DNA of 64,000 nt from Pyricularia pennisetigena (GCF_004337985.1 NC_043742.1:916176-980175), one strand, 5' to 3'. Positions 22,851 through 36,777 are shown, counted from the stretch's first letter. Numbers and translations are program-made. The notes: generated by a model from the letters alone, not told the origin.

Positions 22851-24200
22851 CAATTCCACAAAATTACGAGGATTAAATATTACCACCCATTAATAAATAC
22901 CACCGGATTAATACAATTTAATAAACTTGACCGTATATTACGACGATAATTGTATAATCTATAATAGCGCAAAAATGGACGCAGGATAATATTTATAAAA
23001 ATTTAAAGGTATTCGGACCTTAATAGTAGGAAACCGTATACCTATTAAAACCAAACCATCGGTACAATTACGCAGGTAAAACGCCAAATTACCCGAATTT
23101 ACGGAATTAAATATTTTAAAAAATTAAAATTAAAACTATTGGGATAAACCCACCGCGTCCGGATAATCCAATAAACCCCAACGGACGAATTTGGTAACGA
23201 GTTAAAGAACGAATTTAGCGAAACAAAAATTATATTTTTAAATTTATACAATATAGCAAAGGAAAATAACCCCTATATATATAAAAAAAAATTTATCGAT
23301 TTATACCGAAACGACCAATTAATGCAATTTCCCGGAATACCATTTCGAATATAAATATAAAACCTTATAAAATTAATCAATCCAACCTTCGGAAATTATT
23401 TAATTTTGGATACCAAATATCCCAAATATACAAAAATCTTTTGGATAAAATGTTTTAAGAACAATTCCGGACTGCATTTTAACAAAAAAAATGATCCACG
23501 ATTTCTTTCCACGACGACGCAAAACAACAGGTATTTACGAAATTTACAACACCATTAAATTACCTAATTGGGAAATTAAAATAAAATTCAACACCGAACC
23601 AGCAGTAATTTTTACCCTTTATAACAATTACTTTATGGTATATTATAATTAAAAACAATTCCTATAATACGAATGCACCCGAAATACTTGCAAAATATAT
23701 ATATTAACCAAAACACAAATATAGCACGAAACGAAATGACGATAACCAGGACCCGCACCTATAACTAAAATCGTGTGGAACCCCAACGTTAAAAACAACG
23801 AAATACCCACAAACGCACGAAAAACGCCTGCACCAACAGGGCACCGATTTAATAAAATTAACGTTAAAAATAATTATACGTCCCGAAAAAAGAAGAATAA
23901 AGACCCACGACGAGAATCCAGTAAATCAAAAAACTAAAATAACCAGACGGTATAGGGTACCAAACGGTAGCGATAAAAACGGAATAAAAAACCCTAAACG
24001 CCACGCAAACCACGAAAGCAGTATACAAAAATATATTCCTGAAAATACGATTTAATGGAAAACCTATACGAACGTTTTTTAATAACGGAGCACAAAATAA
24101 TTACATTTTTCCAAAAATCGTGAAAAAACGACGAATATTTTGGTAATAAAAAAAAATTATATCGATTATAGACCGTAAAAGGAAAGGCAATTTTATACGG
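22851..24200 (+). pseudogene. Gypsy-G2 gag-protease spacer
   Basis: About 1.3 kb of RIP-damaged element sequence between the zinc knuckle and protease, also present in G3 (29600-30930). No domain could be recognised. The open frames on the opposite strand here (for example 23994-24212) are shadows. Confidence 0.5.
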
Positions 24201-27200
24201 GAACGGTATCATCGAAACAAAAACCGTACATTTTTGGATGGAAAATTATGGACGAAAAAAACGAATTATTTTGGATATTACGGAAATAGGGAATAAAAAT
24301 ATAATTTTAGGAATTCCCTGGTTTAAAAAGAGCAACCCCCGGATAAATTGGATTATAGGCCAAATTAAATGGGAAAAAACCTAATTATTGAACGACCTCC
24401 AGCATAGCAGGGTTTATATAAAAAATATAAAGTACGGAAAAATTAAATAAAATAAATGGCGTATTTATAGGAAGGACGACCAGCCCCGGAACCAATATCG
24501 GAAAAAAAGCGATTATCCACAGGCTAAAACCGATCCAACTATATAATATAAACCACGAAAAAACAGACCAAAAACGGTAAAATTTTAAAAAAATACCAAA
24601 ATTATATACGATTATTTAACCAAAAATTCGAAACAGGATTACCCGAGCATAATCCGTTCGAGTACGAAATACCATTAAAAAAAGGAACCCAACCAAAATT
24701 CCATAAAATATACGGTTTAAATCCGATATAAATGGAAATTTTAAACGAATATTTCGCGGAGAATTTCAAAAAAAGCTATATTAAGCCATCGACATTACCA
24801 GCAAAATACCCAATCCTTTTCGTATTAAAAAAAAACGGAAAATTACGATTATACGTGGATTATAAACAATTAAACGACATTATAATAAAAAATTGTTACC
24901 CGCTCCCATTAATATGAAAATTTCGAAACATGTTTTACTAAATATAATGGTTTACGATATTAAATTTTAAAGGAGCATATAATTTAATCCGTATAAAAAA
25001 AGGCGCAAAATAAAAGCCAGCATTTCGCACTAGACGAAAATATTACGAATACCTGGTAATATTTGTCGGTTTTACTAACGCCCCCGCAGTTTTTTAAACC
25101 ATAATTGACCACGTTTTTAGGGAATACATCAACATTCTTATGTTTATTTACCTGGACGATATTTTTATTTTTCCAAAACGTTGGAAAAATATAAAAAATA
25201 CGTCCACACAATTTTACAAAAGCTACAAAACGTTGAACTTTTAATTAAACCCGAAAAACACATTTTTTATAATGAATAAATTAATTTCCTAAAATATATT
25301 ATCCCCCCTGGAAAAATTAGGATGGAAAAATCAAAAATCCAACCAGTAAAAGAATGGCCCCAATTTTAAAACGTAAAACACGTTCGGGCATTTTTTGGAT
25401 TTGTGAACTTTTACAAAAAGTTTATTACAAATTACGGCGCAATCGACACCCCATTGACCAATATAACCAAAAAGGATTTAAAATTCCAATAAACGGAATA
25501 AATACAGCAAATTTTCGAACAATTACGAAATACAATAGCATAAAAACCAATTTTTAAAATATTAAACCCAACGAAACCTTTCGAAATCGAAACCGACGCA
25601 TCCGATTACGTAATCGGAGGACAATTTAACCAACGAAACGAAAAAGGACGTTTACATTTTTGCGCCTTTTTTCACAAAAATTATATAAACGAAAATTTAA
25701 TTACCAAATCCACGATAAAAAGTTTTTCGCTGTTATTCGAATATTTGAAAAATGGAAACCACAATTATCCGGAATTAACTACGAAATATTAATTTATACG
25801 GACCATAAAAACCTAAGCCATTTTACCACCAGCAAAATATTAAATAAACGATAAATTAAATGGGCAAAATTCCTATTAAAATTCCATTTTAAAATTATTT
25901 ACCGAAAAGGAATAGAAAATGGCAGGGCCGACGCTTTTAGCAAAAAACCAGATTAAAAAAATATAATACCCGAAAAAACACGGAAAATTTTTACGGTACA
26001 CGATAACGGAAACCTTTTACCAGTTTACCGAAATTTTATAACGACTAATACGGTAATTACACCAGAAAAAATACGGAAAATCCACGAAAGCAAAATTTAC
26101 GGATATTAAAGGATTTCCAAAATATGGAAACGGTTAAAACAGCACCACAATTTTAAAAAAATACGACAAAAAGTACGAAAAACTATTAAAAACTGCGAAT
26201 TTTGCGCAAAACGCAAATCCGCCAAACACAAATTTTACGGGCTTTTATAACTTTTACAAGCCCCTAATAAGGTTTGGCAAACCATTACAATGGATTTTAT
26301 CGTTAAATTACCATTTTCCGAAAAACTATTTACCAAAATTGAATACGATAATATATTAATTATAATGGACAAATTTATTAAATACGCCTATTTCCTACTT
26401 TATAAGGAAAGCAGCAACGCCGAAAAAATCGTTTACACATTTTTACGAATAATTGCTAATAACCACGGATTTCCAGAAAACATTATTACGGATAAAAATA
26501 AGTTTTTTGTATTAAAATTTTGGAAATTTCTGATAAAATAGCTAAAAATTAACCATAAATTATTTACAGTATTCCACCCACAAATAAATGGACAAATAAA
26601 ACGAGTAAACCAAATATTAAAACAATATTTAAAATGCTATTTAAACCATAAACAGGATAATTGGGTACGATTATTCCCTATAATACAATTCGTATATAAC
26701 AATTTAAAAAATAAAAATACCAAAATAACCCCGTTTTATACTAATTACGGATTTAACCTTACGGTATATAAAAAACCAAAAACCACGACTACGGCCCCAC
26801 GAGCCGATAAACAAGTAAACGAATTACGAAAACTCCACCAAAAACTCCAACAGGAATTGGAATTCGTACGAAAAAAAATAACCAAATACGCCAACCAATA
26901 TCGGATAAAAAAACCATTTTTTCAGGAGGGAAATAGCGTTTATTTTATTCAACGCAATATTAGAATACAACGACTAAATAGCAGATTTAATTATAAAAAA
27001 TTTGGACCTTTTAAAATCGATAAAAAAATTAGCGAAACCAATTATAAATTATTAATATTAGGAATTATAAAAATCCATTTAACGTTCCACGTATTATTAT
27101 TGGAACTAATACCATCCGGTACTAATATATAAAAAATAATCGGAACCGACGCAAAAAGAATATACGACGTCGAACGAATACTGGATTATAAACGCAATTA

Positions 27201-27310
27201 CATTAAAATAAAATATGTTGTTAAATAGGAAAATTACGGATACGAAAAAGATATTTGGAAATTTTTTAACCACCTCCAAAATTTTCAGGAACTATTCCGC
27301 TAATGTTATT
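24201..27310 (+). pseudogene. Gypsy-G2 pol: protease, RT, RNase H, integrase, chromodomain
   Basis: The Ty3/Gypsy domain order is visible. The protease end reads NIILGIPWFKKSNPRINW (about 24300). RT (about 24690-25180) reads [12 protein letters not shown] and IYLDDIFIF with the YLDD box. RNase H (about 25560-25950) reads EIETDASDYVIGGQ. The integrase core (from 26290) reads MDFIVKLPFSEK and NIITDKNKFF, with the expected NGQTERVNQ box read as NGQIKRVNQ (Glu to Lys). The integrase C-terminus (26857-27132) reads FHVLLLELIPSGTNI. A chromodomain follows (about 27150-27300), reading YDVERILDYKR, then KYVVK and YGYEKDIWKFFNHL. Dozens of TAA/TAG stops make it non-functional. The chromodomain marks it as a chromovirus, a lineage that targets heterochromatin. 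Confidence 0.87.
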
Positions 27311-27549
27311 AGGAGTTGGATTTGCGAGCAAATTAGTTAGAAAAAAAGGACGACCTAAAAAAATATTACCTACTATTCCTAAAAATTAAGGATCGACCAG
27401 GATTCGAAACCATACCACCAAGCGAATTTACAAAAAAACGATTAATATATATTATAAATTAAAACATATGAATAAAACAATTTACCGACCGAATATTGCG
27501 CAAAAATATTTATTTTATCCATTAAAAAAGGATTTAAAGGATTTATTGG

Positions 27550-27990
27550 GAAAAACGAATCCCGGGCGAAATTGGAATCCGGAAAAAATGATTTTAAAAA
27601 CATTTTAGGAAAAATTTCGGCCGATTTCCGCCGTTCCTCCTATTTTACCTTTTTACGTTCGATTCGATCCAATTCCTCCAAATTATCGATACCACGACGA
27701 ACCGTTTTTATTATTTTTTTAAACCATATTTTTTTTTATATACGCAATCGGAAAATTTTTCCTCCGCCGTTTCCAATTTAAATTTAAATTTTAAATATTG
27801 GGCCTCGATTTTATATAACTGCTTTCGGGAAACATTTATAATATCGTATCGCGAGCGACCCAAGCGAATATATTCGATATAACAAAAAAAATCCCGAAAC
27901 GATATAGCGCATTTCGGGATCCTTTGCGATTCGTAAGCAAAATAAAAAAGCATTTCGACCGCCGAAAAAAAAAGTATAAAAAACAAATCG
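27550..27990 (-). pseudogene. Antisense ORF between pol and 3' LTR of Gypsy-G2
   Basis: On the strand opposite to gag-pol, the frame starting at 27986 gives EMLFYFAYESQRIPKCAISF, YIEYIRLGRSRYDIINVSRK and IEAQYLKFKFKLETAEEKF. After a frameshift in an A run it continues KTVRRGIDNLEELDRIERKK. This is a charged, coiled-coil-like protein. The same frame can be read in G3 (34300-34770). From memory it resembles hypothetical proteins annotated at repeat loci in several Pezizomycotina, which I could not check. One frameshift and one amber codon break this copy. Function unknown. Confidence 0.6.
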
Positions 27991-28149
27991 TTACGACAAA
28001 CGGTGGACGTACGATTACGGGTTTTAATTACGCGATTGGATATAGCGTAAAAAAGTTAATAAAAAAGGAATATGGAAATAAAAACAGGAATTAAAGGAAT
28101 ATAAACTATTTAAAGGTTAAAGGGATTTAGTTAAAAAAAGGAAACCTAA

Positions 28150-28592
28150 TATTACGACCAAATAAGATGGGTCGGTATTAATAAGGCCAGGCGGGGTTAC
28201 ACCCCTCCTAACGACATTCGACCAAAAAAAACACCGACCGATAGGAAACAGAATTATATAAAAAATTACGTAACCCCACGTAACCGCCAAAAAAACTATA
28301 TAATTAATATATTATATATTAATTATAGCAAAACAAATAATATGCGGGCTATGGGATATATCACACATATTACACCCAGGATAACGGACTATTTAAAAGC
28401 ACGTTTATTACCATATAAATAAAACTTAATTTAGGATTATTTAGCAGCAATTAATTTACTATTCACCCAGGAATCGATTATAATTTTACCCCAATTATTA
28501 AAAAACCGCCGTTACCCAGTTTAAACGTTTAATTGTTTTAATTTACTATATTTTACCCTAAAAACAAGCTACCCAATACCTTAATCGTAATA
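28150..28592 (+). repeat. LTR C shared by Gypsy-G2 (3') and G3 (5')
   Basis: Starts TATTACGACCAAATAAGATG (TG to TA) and ends CCTTAATCGTAATA. G2 pol sequence ends on its left with a purine-rich stretch (AAAAAAAGGAAACC), and gag leader sequence restarts on its right, so one LTR serves two tandem elements. Confidence 0.87.
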
Positions 28593-28699
28593 TTTTAATT
28601 GCTCCTATTTAATATTTTACTTTAAAATATACCGAATAATATCGCCGAAACAATATTTTTTAAGAAAACCACCTTTTAAACCCCTTTTACTATTAAGGC

Positions 28700-29600
28700 T
28701 TCGGCCAGCGCTAACGCTTTGCGTTAAATTCTCGCGACGCTCCAGGCAAAAAATCGACAATTCCAGGAACGAATAACCGAATAAATTAATCGAATTAATA
28801 GGAATTATATTAAATACCCTTTACTATTACCCTATAATGGCGCCCCAGGTACCCTGCAGGGATTCCTTACGGGAACTCGGGTTTATTTTCATTTTAACGA
28901 GGACAATTTCGATAATAACGCAAAAAAGGTTACCCACGTAACCTCGTTATTAAAGGGGGATACGCTTACCTGGTTCGAATTAATTTTACGAAATTATTTA
29001 GATTACAATAAAGAAAAAAACCGTAAAATTAAAACCAACCGCATTTTCGACGATTATAAAAATTTCGAAAAATGCTTTAAAAGAATATTCGGTAAATTAA
29101 ACGAAAAACATACGGTTAAGCGTAAACTGGTACGTTTTACCCAAAATAAATCGGTATCCAAATATACCAGTAAATTCCGATAAATCACCGCCAAATTACC
29201 ATGGGGTTCCGAAACCCTAATAGCACGTTTTTATACGGGATTTAAAGAAAAAGTTAAAAACGAATTTATTAAAAAAAACGACCCGACACCCTAACCGAAT
29301 ACGTAAAGCTAACAATTAAAATCGATAACCGATTTTACGAACGAAAATTGGAGCGACGCGAAAAACGCAACGTATATGGATTAGCTTTGCGACAAATTAA
29401 TACGGGACGCAAATATTAATACCCTAAACCTTTCCGCCAAAACAATAATTCCTACGGAATATATAACGGATTTATAAATTTTAACGCGACCTAATATAAA
29501 AAATTTCGTAGAAATTCCAAAAGTGGTAAATATTTTAAATGCGAAAAATTAGGATATATAACCAAATTTTGTCCTTAAAACATTCCGGATTTACACCCCG
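28700..29600 (+). pseudogene. Gypsy-G3 gag
   Basis: Parallel to G2 gag: Retrotrans_gag landmarks GDTLTWFELILRNYL and IFDDYKNFEKCFKRIFG, then a zinc knuckle with C to Y and H to Y changes around 29520-29580. Many stops. Confidence 0.78.
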
Positions 29601-30930
29601 ATTCCAAAAGACCACGAAAATTAAATACCACCACCCACTAACAAATACCACCGGATTAATACAGTTTAATAAAATGGACCGCATATTACGACGATAATTA
29701 TATAATCCACAATAACGTAAAAATGGACGTAAAATAATACCTACAAAAATTTAAAAATATTTGGACTTTAGCAGTAGGAAACCGTATATTTATTAAAACC
29801 AAACCACCGGTACAATTACGCAGGTAAAACGCCAAATTACCCGAACCTAAAAAATTAAATACCTTAAAAAAATTAAAATTAAAATTATTGGGATAAACCT
29901 ACCGCATCCGGATAATCCAATAAACCCCAACGGACGAATTTAATAACGAATTAGAAAACGAATTTAGCGAAAAAAAAACTATATCTTTAAACCTATACAA
30001 TGCAGCAAAGGAAAATAACCCTTATATATATAAAAAGAAATTTATCGATTAATACCAAAACAACCAATTAATGCAATTTTCCGGAATATTATTTCGAATA
30101 CAAATATAAAACCCCATAAAATTAATCGATCGAGTTTTCGGAAACCACCCAATTTTGGCTACCAAATATCCCAAATATACAAAAATCTTTTAGGTAAAAT
30201 GTTTTAAAAATAATTACGGATTGCATTTTAGCAGAAAAATAATCCGCGATTTCTTTCCACAACGACGCAAAATAACAAGTATCAACAAAATATATACTAC
30301 CACGGAATTACCCAATTGGGAAATTAAAACAAGATTTAATGCCGAACCAGCGGTAATTTTTACCCTTTATAACAATTACCTTATAATATATCATAATTAA
30401 AAATAATTCCTATAATATAAATATACCCGAAATATTTGCAAAATATATATATTAACCGAAATACAGGTATGGCACGAAACGGAATTACGAGAACCAGGAC
30501 CCGCATTTATAACTAAAATCGTGTGGAACCCCAACGTTAAAAATAACGAAATACCTACAAACGTACGAAAAACGCCTGCACCAATAGGGTACCAATTTAA
30601 TAAAATTAACGTTAAACATAATTATACGCCCCGAAATAAAAAAAATAAAAACCCACGACACGAGTCCAGTAAGCCAAAAAATTAAAATAGCCAAACGGTA
30701 TAGGGCACCAAACGGTAGCGATAAAAACGGAATAAAAAACCCTAAAGGCCACGTAAATTACGAAAGCAGCACACAAACATATATTACTAAATATACAATT
30801 TAATGGAGAACCCATACGAACGCTTTTTAACAGCGGAGCATAAAACAATTACATTTTTCCAAAAATCGTAAAAAAACGACGAATACCTTAATAATAAAAA
30901 AAAAATTATATCGATTACAAACCGTAGAAA
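29601..30930 (+). pseudogene. Gypsy-G3 gag-protease spacer
   Basis: Counterpart of 22851-24200 in G2: homologous, RIP-damaged and without a recognised domain. Minus-strand frames at 30485-30969 are shadows of the G3 spacer. Confidence 0.5.
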
Positions 30931-33900
30931 AAAAGGCAATTTTATACGGGAACGGCACCATCGAAACAAAGACCGTATACTTTTGGATGGAAAACTATGG
31001 ACGAAAAAAACAAATTATTTTAAAGATTACGGAAATAAGGAATAAAAATATAATTTTAAAAATTCCCTGGTTTAAAAGGGATAACCCCCGGATAAATTGG
31101 ATTACAGGCCAAATTTAATGGGGAAAACACCTAATTATTAAACGACCTCCAATATAGCAGGGTTTATATAAAAAATATAGAGTACGGAAGGATTAAATAA
31201 AGCAAATGGTGTACCTATAGGAAGGACGATTAACCCCGGAACCAATATCGGAAAAAAAAGGACTATTTACAGGTTAAAACCGATTTAACCACATAATATA
31301 AACCACGAAAAAACAGACCAAAAAGGGTTAAATTTTAGAAAAATACCAAAATTATATACGATTATTAAACCAAAAATTCGAAATAGGATTACCCGAATAT
31401 AGTCCATTCATTTACAAAATACCATTAAAAAAAGGAACCCAACCAAAATTTGACAAAATATACGGTTTAAATCCGACATAAATGGAGGTTTTAAACGAAT
31501 ATTTCGCGGAAAACTTTAAAAAAAACTATATTAAACCATCGATATTACCAGCAGGATACCCAATCCTTTTCGTACCAAAAAAGAACGGAAAATTACAATT
31601 ATGGGTGAATTACAAACAATTAAACGATATTATAAAAAAAAATTGCTACCCGCTCCCACTAATAGGAAAATTTCGAAATATATTTTGCCAAATATAATAG
31701 TTTACGATATTAAATTTTGAAGGAATATACAATTTAATCCGCATAAAGGAAGGCGAGGAATGGAAAACAGCATTTCGCATTAAACGAAAATATTACGAAT
31801 ACCTGGTAATATTTTTCGGTTTCACCAACGCCCCCGTAATTTTTTAAACCATAATTAACCACGTTTTTAAGGAATATTTAAATATTTTTGTCGTTATTTA
31901 CCTGGACGATATTCTTATTTTTTCCAAAACGTTGGAAAAACACAAAAAATACGTTTACACAGTTTAAAAAAGCTATAAAACGTTAAACTTTTAATTAAAC
32001 CCGAAAAATGCATTTTTTACAGCAAGTAAATCAATTTTTTAAAATATATTATCGCTTTTGGATAAATTAGGATGGAAAAATTAAAAATCCAAATAAGAAG
32101 GGAATAACCCTAACCACAAAACGTAAAAGACGTTCGGGTATTTTTTGGATTCGTAAATTTTTACAGAAAATTTATTAAAGGTTACGGCGCGATCGCCACC
32201 CTATTAACCAATATAACCAAAAAAGATTTAAAATTCCAATAAACGGAATAAATACAGCAAATTTTCGAACAATTACGAAATATAATAGCATAAAAACCGA
32301 TCCTTAAAATACCAAACCCAACGAAATTTTTCGAAATCGAAACCGACGCATCCGATTACGTGATCGGAGGACAATTTAACCAACGAATCGAAAAAAAACG
32401 CCTACACCTTTGCGCCTTTTTTTTACAAAAATTATACAAACCAAAATTTAATTACCAAATTTACGATAAAGAATTTATAACTATTATCCGAGCATTTGAA
32501 AAATGGAAACCATAATTATTCGGAATTAAATACAAAGTATTAATTTATACGGATTATAAAAACTTAACCCATTTTACTGTTAGCAAAATATTGAAAAAAC
32601 GACAAATTAAATAGGCAAAATTCCTATCAAAATTCCATTTTAAAATTATTTACCGAAAAGGAACAGAAAATAGCAGGGCCGACGCCTTTAGCAAAAGACT
32701 AAACCATCAAGATATAATATCCAAAAAACACGGAAAACTTTTACGGTAGACGATAACGGAAACCTTTTACCAATTTACCGAAATCTTATAACGATTAATA
32801 CGGTAACTATACCAAAAGAAATACGGAAAATCCACGAAAGCAAGATTTACGGATACTAAAGGATTTCCAAAATATAAAAACGGTTAAAACAATATTAAAA
32901 TTTTAAAGGAATACGACAAAAAGTACGAAAAACTATTAAAAACTACGAATTTTGCGCAAAAAGCAAATCCACCAAACACAGATTTTACGGGTTTTTACAA
33001 CTTTTACCAACCCTTAATAAGGCCTGGCTAACCATGACAATGGATTTTATCGTTAAATTACCATTTTCCGAAAAACCATTTACTAAAATTAAATACGATA
33101 ATATATTAATTATAATGGATAAATTTGCTAAATACGCCTATTTCCTACCTTATAAAAAAACTAGCAACGCCGAAAAAATCGTTCACATATTGCTATAAAT
33201 AATTGTTAACAACCACGGACTTCCAGTGAACATTATTACGGACAAAAATAAATTTTTTACATTAAAATTCTGGAAATTTTTAATAAAATAGCTAAAAATT
33301 AACCACAAATTATTTACAGTATTCCACCCACAAACAAACGGACAAATAAAACGAGCAAACCAAACATTAAAATAATACTTAAAATATTATATAAACCATA
33401 AACAGGATAATTAGGTACGGTTATTACCCATAACACAGTTCGTATATAATAATTTAAAAAATAAAAATATTAAAATAACCCCGTTTTATACCAACTACGG
33501 ATTTAACCCTACGGTATATGGAAAGCCAAAAACCACGATTACGGCCCTACGAACCGATAAGCAAACAAACGAATTACGAAAACTCCACTAAAAACTCCAA
33601 CAGGAATTGGAATTCGTACGAAAAAAAACCAAATACGTTAACCAATATCGGATAAAAGGACCATTTTTCCAAAAAAGAAATAGCGCTTATTTTATTCGAC
33701 GTAATATTATAACACAACGACCAAATAGCAAATTTAATTATAAAAAATTTAAACCTTTTAAAATCGATAAAAAGATTAGCGAAACCAATTACAAATTATT
33801 ATTACCAGGAATTATGAAAATTTACCCAACGTTCCATATATTATTATTGGAACCGGAGCCAACCGGTACCAATATATAAAAAATAATCAAAATTAACGTA

Positions 33901-34035
33901 AAAAAAACATACGACGTCGAACGAATATTGGACCACATACGCAACCACGGTAAAACAAAATATTTTATCAAATAGGAAAACTACGGACACGAAAAAGATA
34001 TTTGGGAATTTTTTAACTATTTCCAAAATTGCCGA
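30931..34035 (+). pseudogene. Gypsy-G3 pol: protease, RT, RNase H, integrase, chromodomain
   Basis: Same order as G2. Protease end IILKIPWFKRDNPRINW (about 31050). RT (31482-31930) with LPAGYPILFVPKKNGKLQLW and YLDDILIF. RNase H from about 32300 (EIETDASDYVIGGQ). Integrase from about 33037 with MDFIVKLPFSEKPF and NIITDKNKFF. Integrase C-terminus 33607-33879, ending LLLEPEPTGTNI. Chromodomain about 33900-34030, reading YDVERILDHIR and YGHEKDIWEFFNY. It is interrupted by TAA/TAG stops throughout, consistent with RIP. Confidence 0.86.
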
Positions 34036-34299
34036 AACCCATTCCGCCAATATTATTAGGAGTTGGATTTGCGAACAAATTAGCCAAAAAAAAAGGACGA
34101 CCTAAAAAAGCACTATTTACCATTCCCAAAAATTAAAAATCGACCAGGATTCGGAACCATATTATCAAACGAATTTACAAAAAAACGATTAACATATACC
34201 ACAAACCAAAATATATAAATAAAATAATTTACCGACCGAGTGTTGCGCAAAAACATTTAGCTTATTTAACAAAAAAACAATTAAAAAATTTATGGGGAA

Positions 34300-34770
34300 A
34301 AACGAATTCCAGGCGAAATTGGAATCCGGAAAAAACGATTCCAAAAACATTTAAGGAAAAATTTCGGCCGATCGCCGCCGTTCCTCCTATTTTCCCTTTT
34401 TACGTTCGATTCAATCCAATTCCTCCAAATTGTCGATACTACGACGAACCGCTTTTATTATTTTTTTAAACCACATTTCTTTTTATTTACGCAATCGAAA
34501 AACCTTTTCCTCCGCCGTTTCCAATTTAAATTTAAATTTTAAATATTAGGCCGCAATCCTATATAATTGCTTTCGGGAAATACCTATAATATCGCATCGC
34601 GAGCGACCCAAGCGGAAATATTCGATATAACGAAAGGAATCCCGAAGCGATATAACGTATTTCGCGATCCCCTGCGATTCGCAAACAAAATAAAAAAGCA
34701 TTTCGACCTCCGAAAAAAAATACAAAAAATAAATTGTTGCGACGAGCGGTGGACGTACGATTACGGGTTT
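34300..34770 (-). pseudogene. Antisense ORF between pol and 3' LTR of Gypsy-G3
   Basis: Homolog of the antisense frame in G2. The minus strand reads EVEMLFYFVCESQGIAKYV, RDSFRYIEYFRLGRSRCDI, SRKQLYRIAA and KFKLETAEEKV. It remains mostly open although pol on the other strand is riddled with stops. Some codons differ from G2 by more than RIP transitions. The function is unknown. Confidence 0.58.
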
Positions 34771-34896
34771 TATTTACGCGATTGGATATAACGTAAAAGA
34801 ATTAGCAAAAAAGGAATATGGAAATAAAAACAAAAATTAAAGGAATATAAATTATTTAAAAACTAAAAGGATTTGGTTAAGGAAAGGGAAATTTAA

Positions 34897-35340
34897 TATT
34901 ACGACCAAATAAGATGGGTCGGTACCAATAAGGCCAGGCGGGGTTATTTCCCTTTTAACGATATTCGACCAGAGAAAACACCGACCGACAGGGAAATAAA
35001 ATTATATGAAAAACCACGTAACCCCACGTAACCGCCAAAAAAACGATATAATTGATATATTATATATTAATTATAGCAAAACAAATAATATGCGGGTTAT
35101 GGGATATATTACATATATTACACCCGGGATTACGGATTATTTAAAAATACGTTTATTATTATATAAATAGAACTTAGTTTAGGATTGTTTAGCAGTAATT
35201 AGTTTATTACCTACCCAGGAATCGATTATAATTTCACCCCAGTTATTAAGGAACCCCCGTTACCCAGTCTAAACGCTCAATTGCTTCAACCCACTGTATT
35301 TTACCCTAAGAACAGGCTACCCGATACCTTGATCGTAACA
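34897..35340 (+). repeat. Gypsy-G3 3' LTR (LTR D)
   Basis: Starts TATTACGACCAAATAAGATG and ends ACCTTGATCGTAACA. A purine-rich tract (GGTTAAGGAAAGGGAAA) precedes it. It is followed directly by the interior of G1 pol rather than by gag. Confidence 0.87.
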
Positions 35341-36777
35341 ATAAATTGGATTATAGGCCAAATTTAATAGGAAAAAGATTTAATTATTAACCGATTCTCA
35401 GTATAGCAGGGTTTATACAGGATATATAAAGTACAGAAGGATTAAATAAAGCAAATAACGTATTTATAGGAAGGACGACCAACCCCGGAGCTAATATCGG
35501 AAAAAAAGCGATTATCCACAGGTTAAAACCGATTTAACCACGTAATATTGATTACGAAAAAACAGATCAAAAACGGCAAAATCCCAAAAAAGTATTAAAA
35601 TTATATACGATTATTTAACCAAAAATTCAAAACAAAATTACCCGAACACAGTCCGTTCGATTACAAAATACCATTAAAAAAAGGAACCCAACCAAAATTT
35701 TATAAAATATACGGTATAAATCCGATATAAATGGAGGTTTTAAACGAAATATTTCGGAAAAAACTTTAGAAAAAATTATATTAAACCATCAATATTACCA
35801 GCAGGATACCCAATCCTTTTCGTACCAAAGAAAAACGGAAAACTACGATTATGCGTGAATTACAAACAATTAGACGATATTATAATAAAGAATTGCTACC
35901 CGTTCCCACTAATAAAAGAATTTCGAAACATGTTTTACTAAATATAATGGTTTACGATATTAGATTTTAAAAAAATACACAATTTAATCCGTATAAAGGA
36001 AAGCGAGGAATGGAAAATAACATTTCGCACCAAACGAAAATATTACAAATACCTGGTAATGTTTTTCGGTTTCACGAACGCCCCCGCAATTTTTTAAACC
36101 ATAATTAACCACGTTTTTAAAAAATGTTTAAACATTTTTATCGTTATTTACCTGAACGATATCTTTATTTTTTCCAAAACGTTGGAAAAATATAAAAAAC
36201 ACGTTTACATAATTTTACAAAAGCTACAATACGTTAAACTTTTAATTAAACCCGATAAATGCATTTTTTATAGCAAATGAATTAATTTCCTAGGATATAT
36301 GAATGATCCTGGAAAAATTAAGATGGAAAAATTAAAAATCCAAATAGTTAAGGAATGGCCCTAATTATAAAATGTAAAAAACGTTCGGGTGTTTTTTGAA
36401 TTTGTAAATTTTTACCGAAAATTTATTGAAAGTTACGGCGCGATGGCCACCCCATTGACCAACATAACCAAAAAAGATTTAAAATTCCAATGGACGGAAT
36501 AAATATAACAAATTTTCGAGCAGTTACGAAACGCAATAATATAAAAACCGATTTTTAAAATACCAAATTTAACGAAATTTTTCGAAATCGAAACCGACGC
36601 ATCCGATTATGCAATCGGAGGATAATTCAACTAACGAAATAAAGAAAAACGTTTACACTTTTGCGCCTTTTTTTTACAAAAGTTATATGGACCAAAACTT
36701 AATTACCAAATCCACGATAAAATATTTATGGTTACTATCCGAACATTCGAAAAATGGAAATTACAATTATCCGGAAT
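35341..36777 (+). pseudogene. Gypsy-G1 pol, first part (RT to RNase H)
   Basis: Resumes at the protease/RT junction (INWIIGQI-like, the counterpart of about 24335 in G2). It continues through RT (35800-36170, [20 protein letters not shown] and a YLNDIFIF form of the YLDD box) into RNase H (IETDASDYAIGG, about 36590). It stops at CCGGAAT, where Copia-A copy 2 is inserted. The D to N change in the RT box and frequent stops show it is dead. Confidence 0.8.

Noticed and set aside
34567..34791. 74-codon plus-strand frame near LTR D
   Set aside because: It is the shadow of the antisense frame conserved between G2 and G3.
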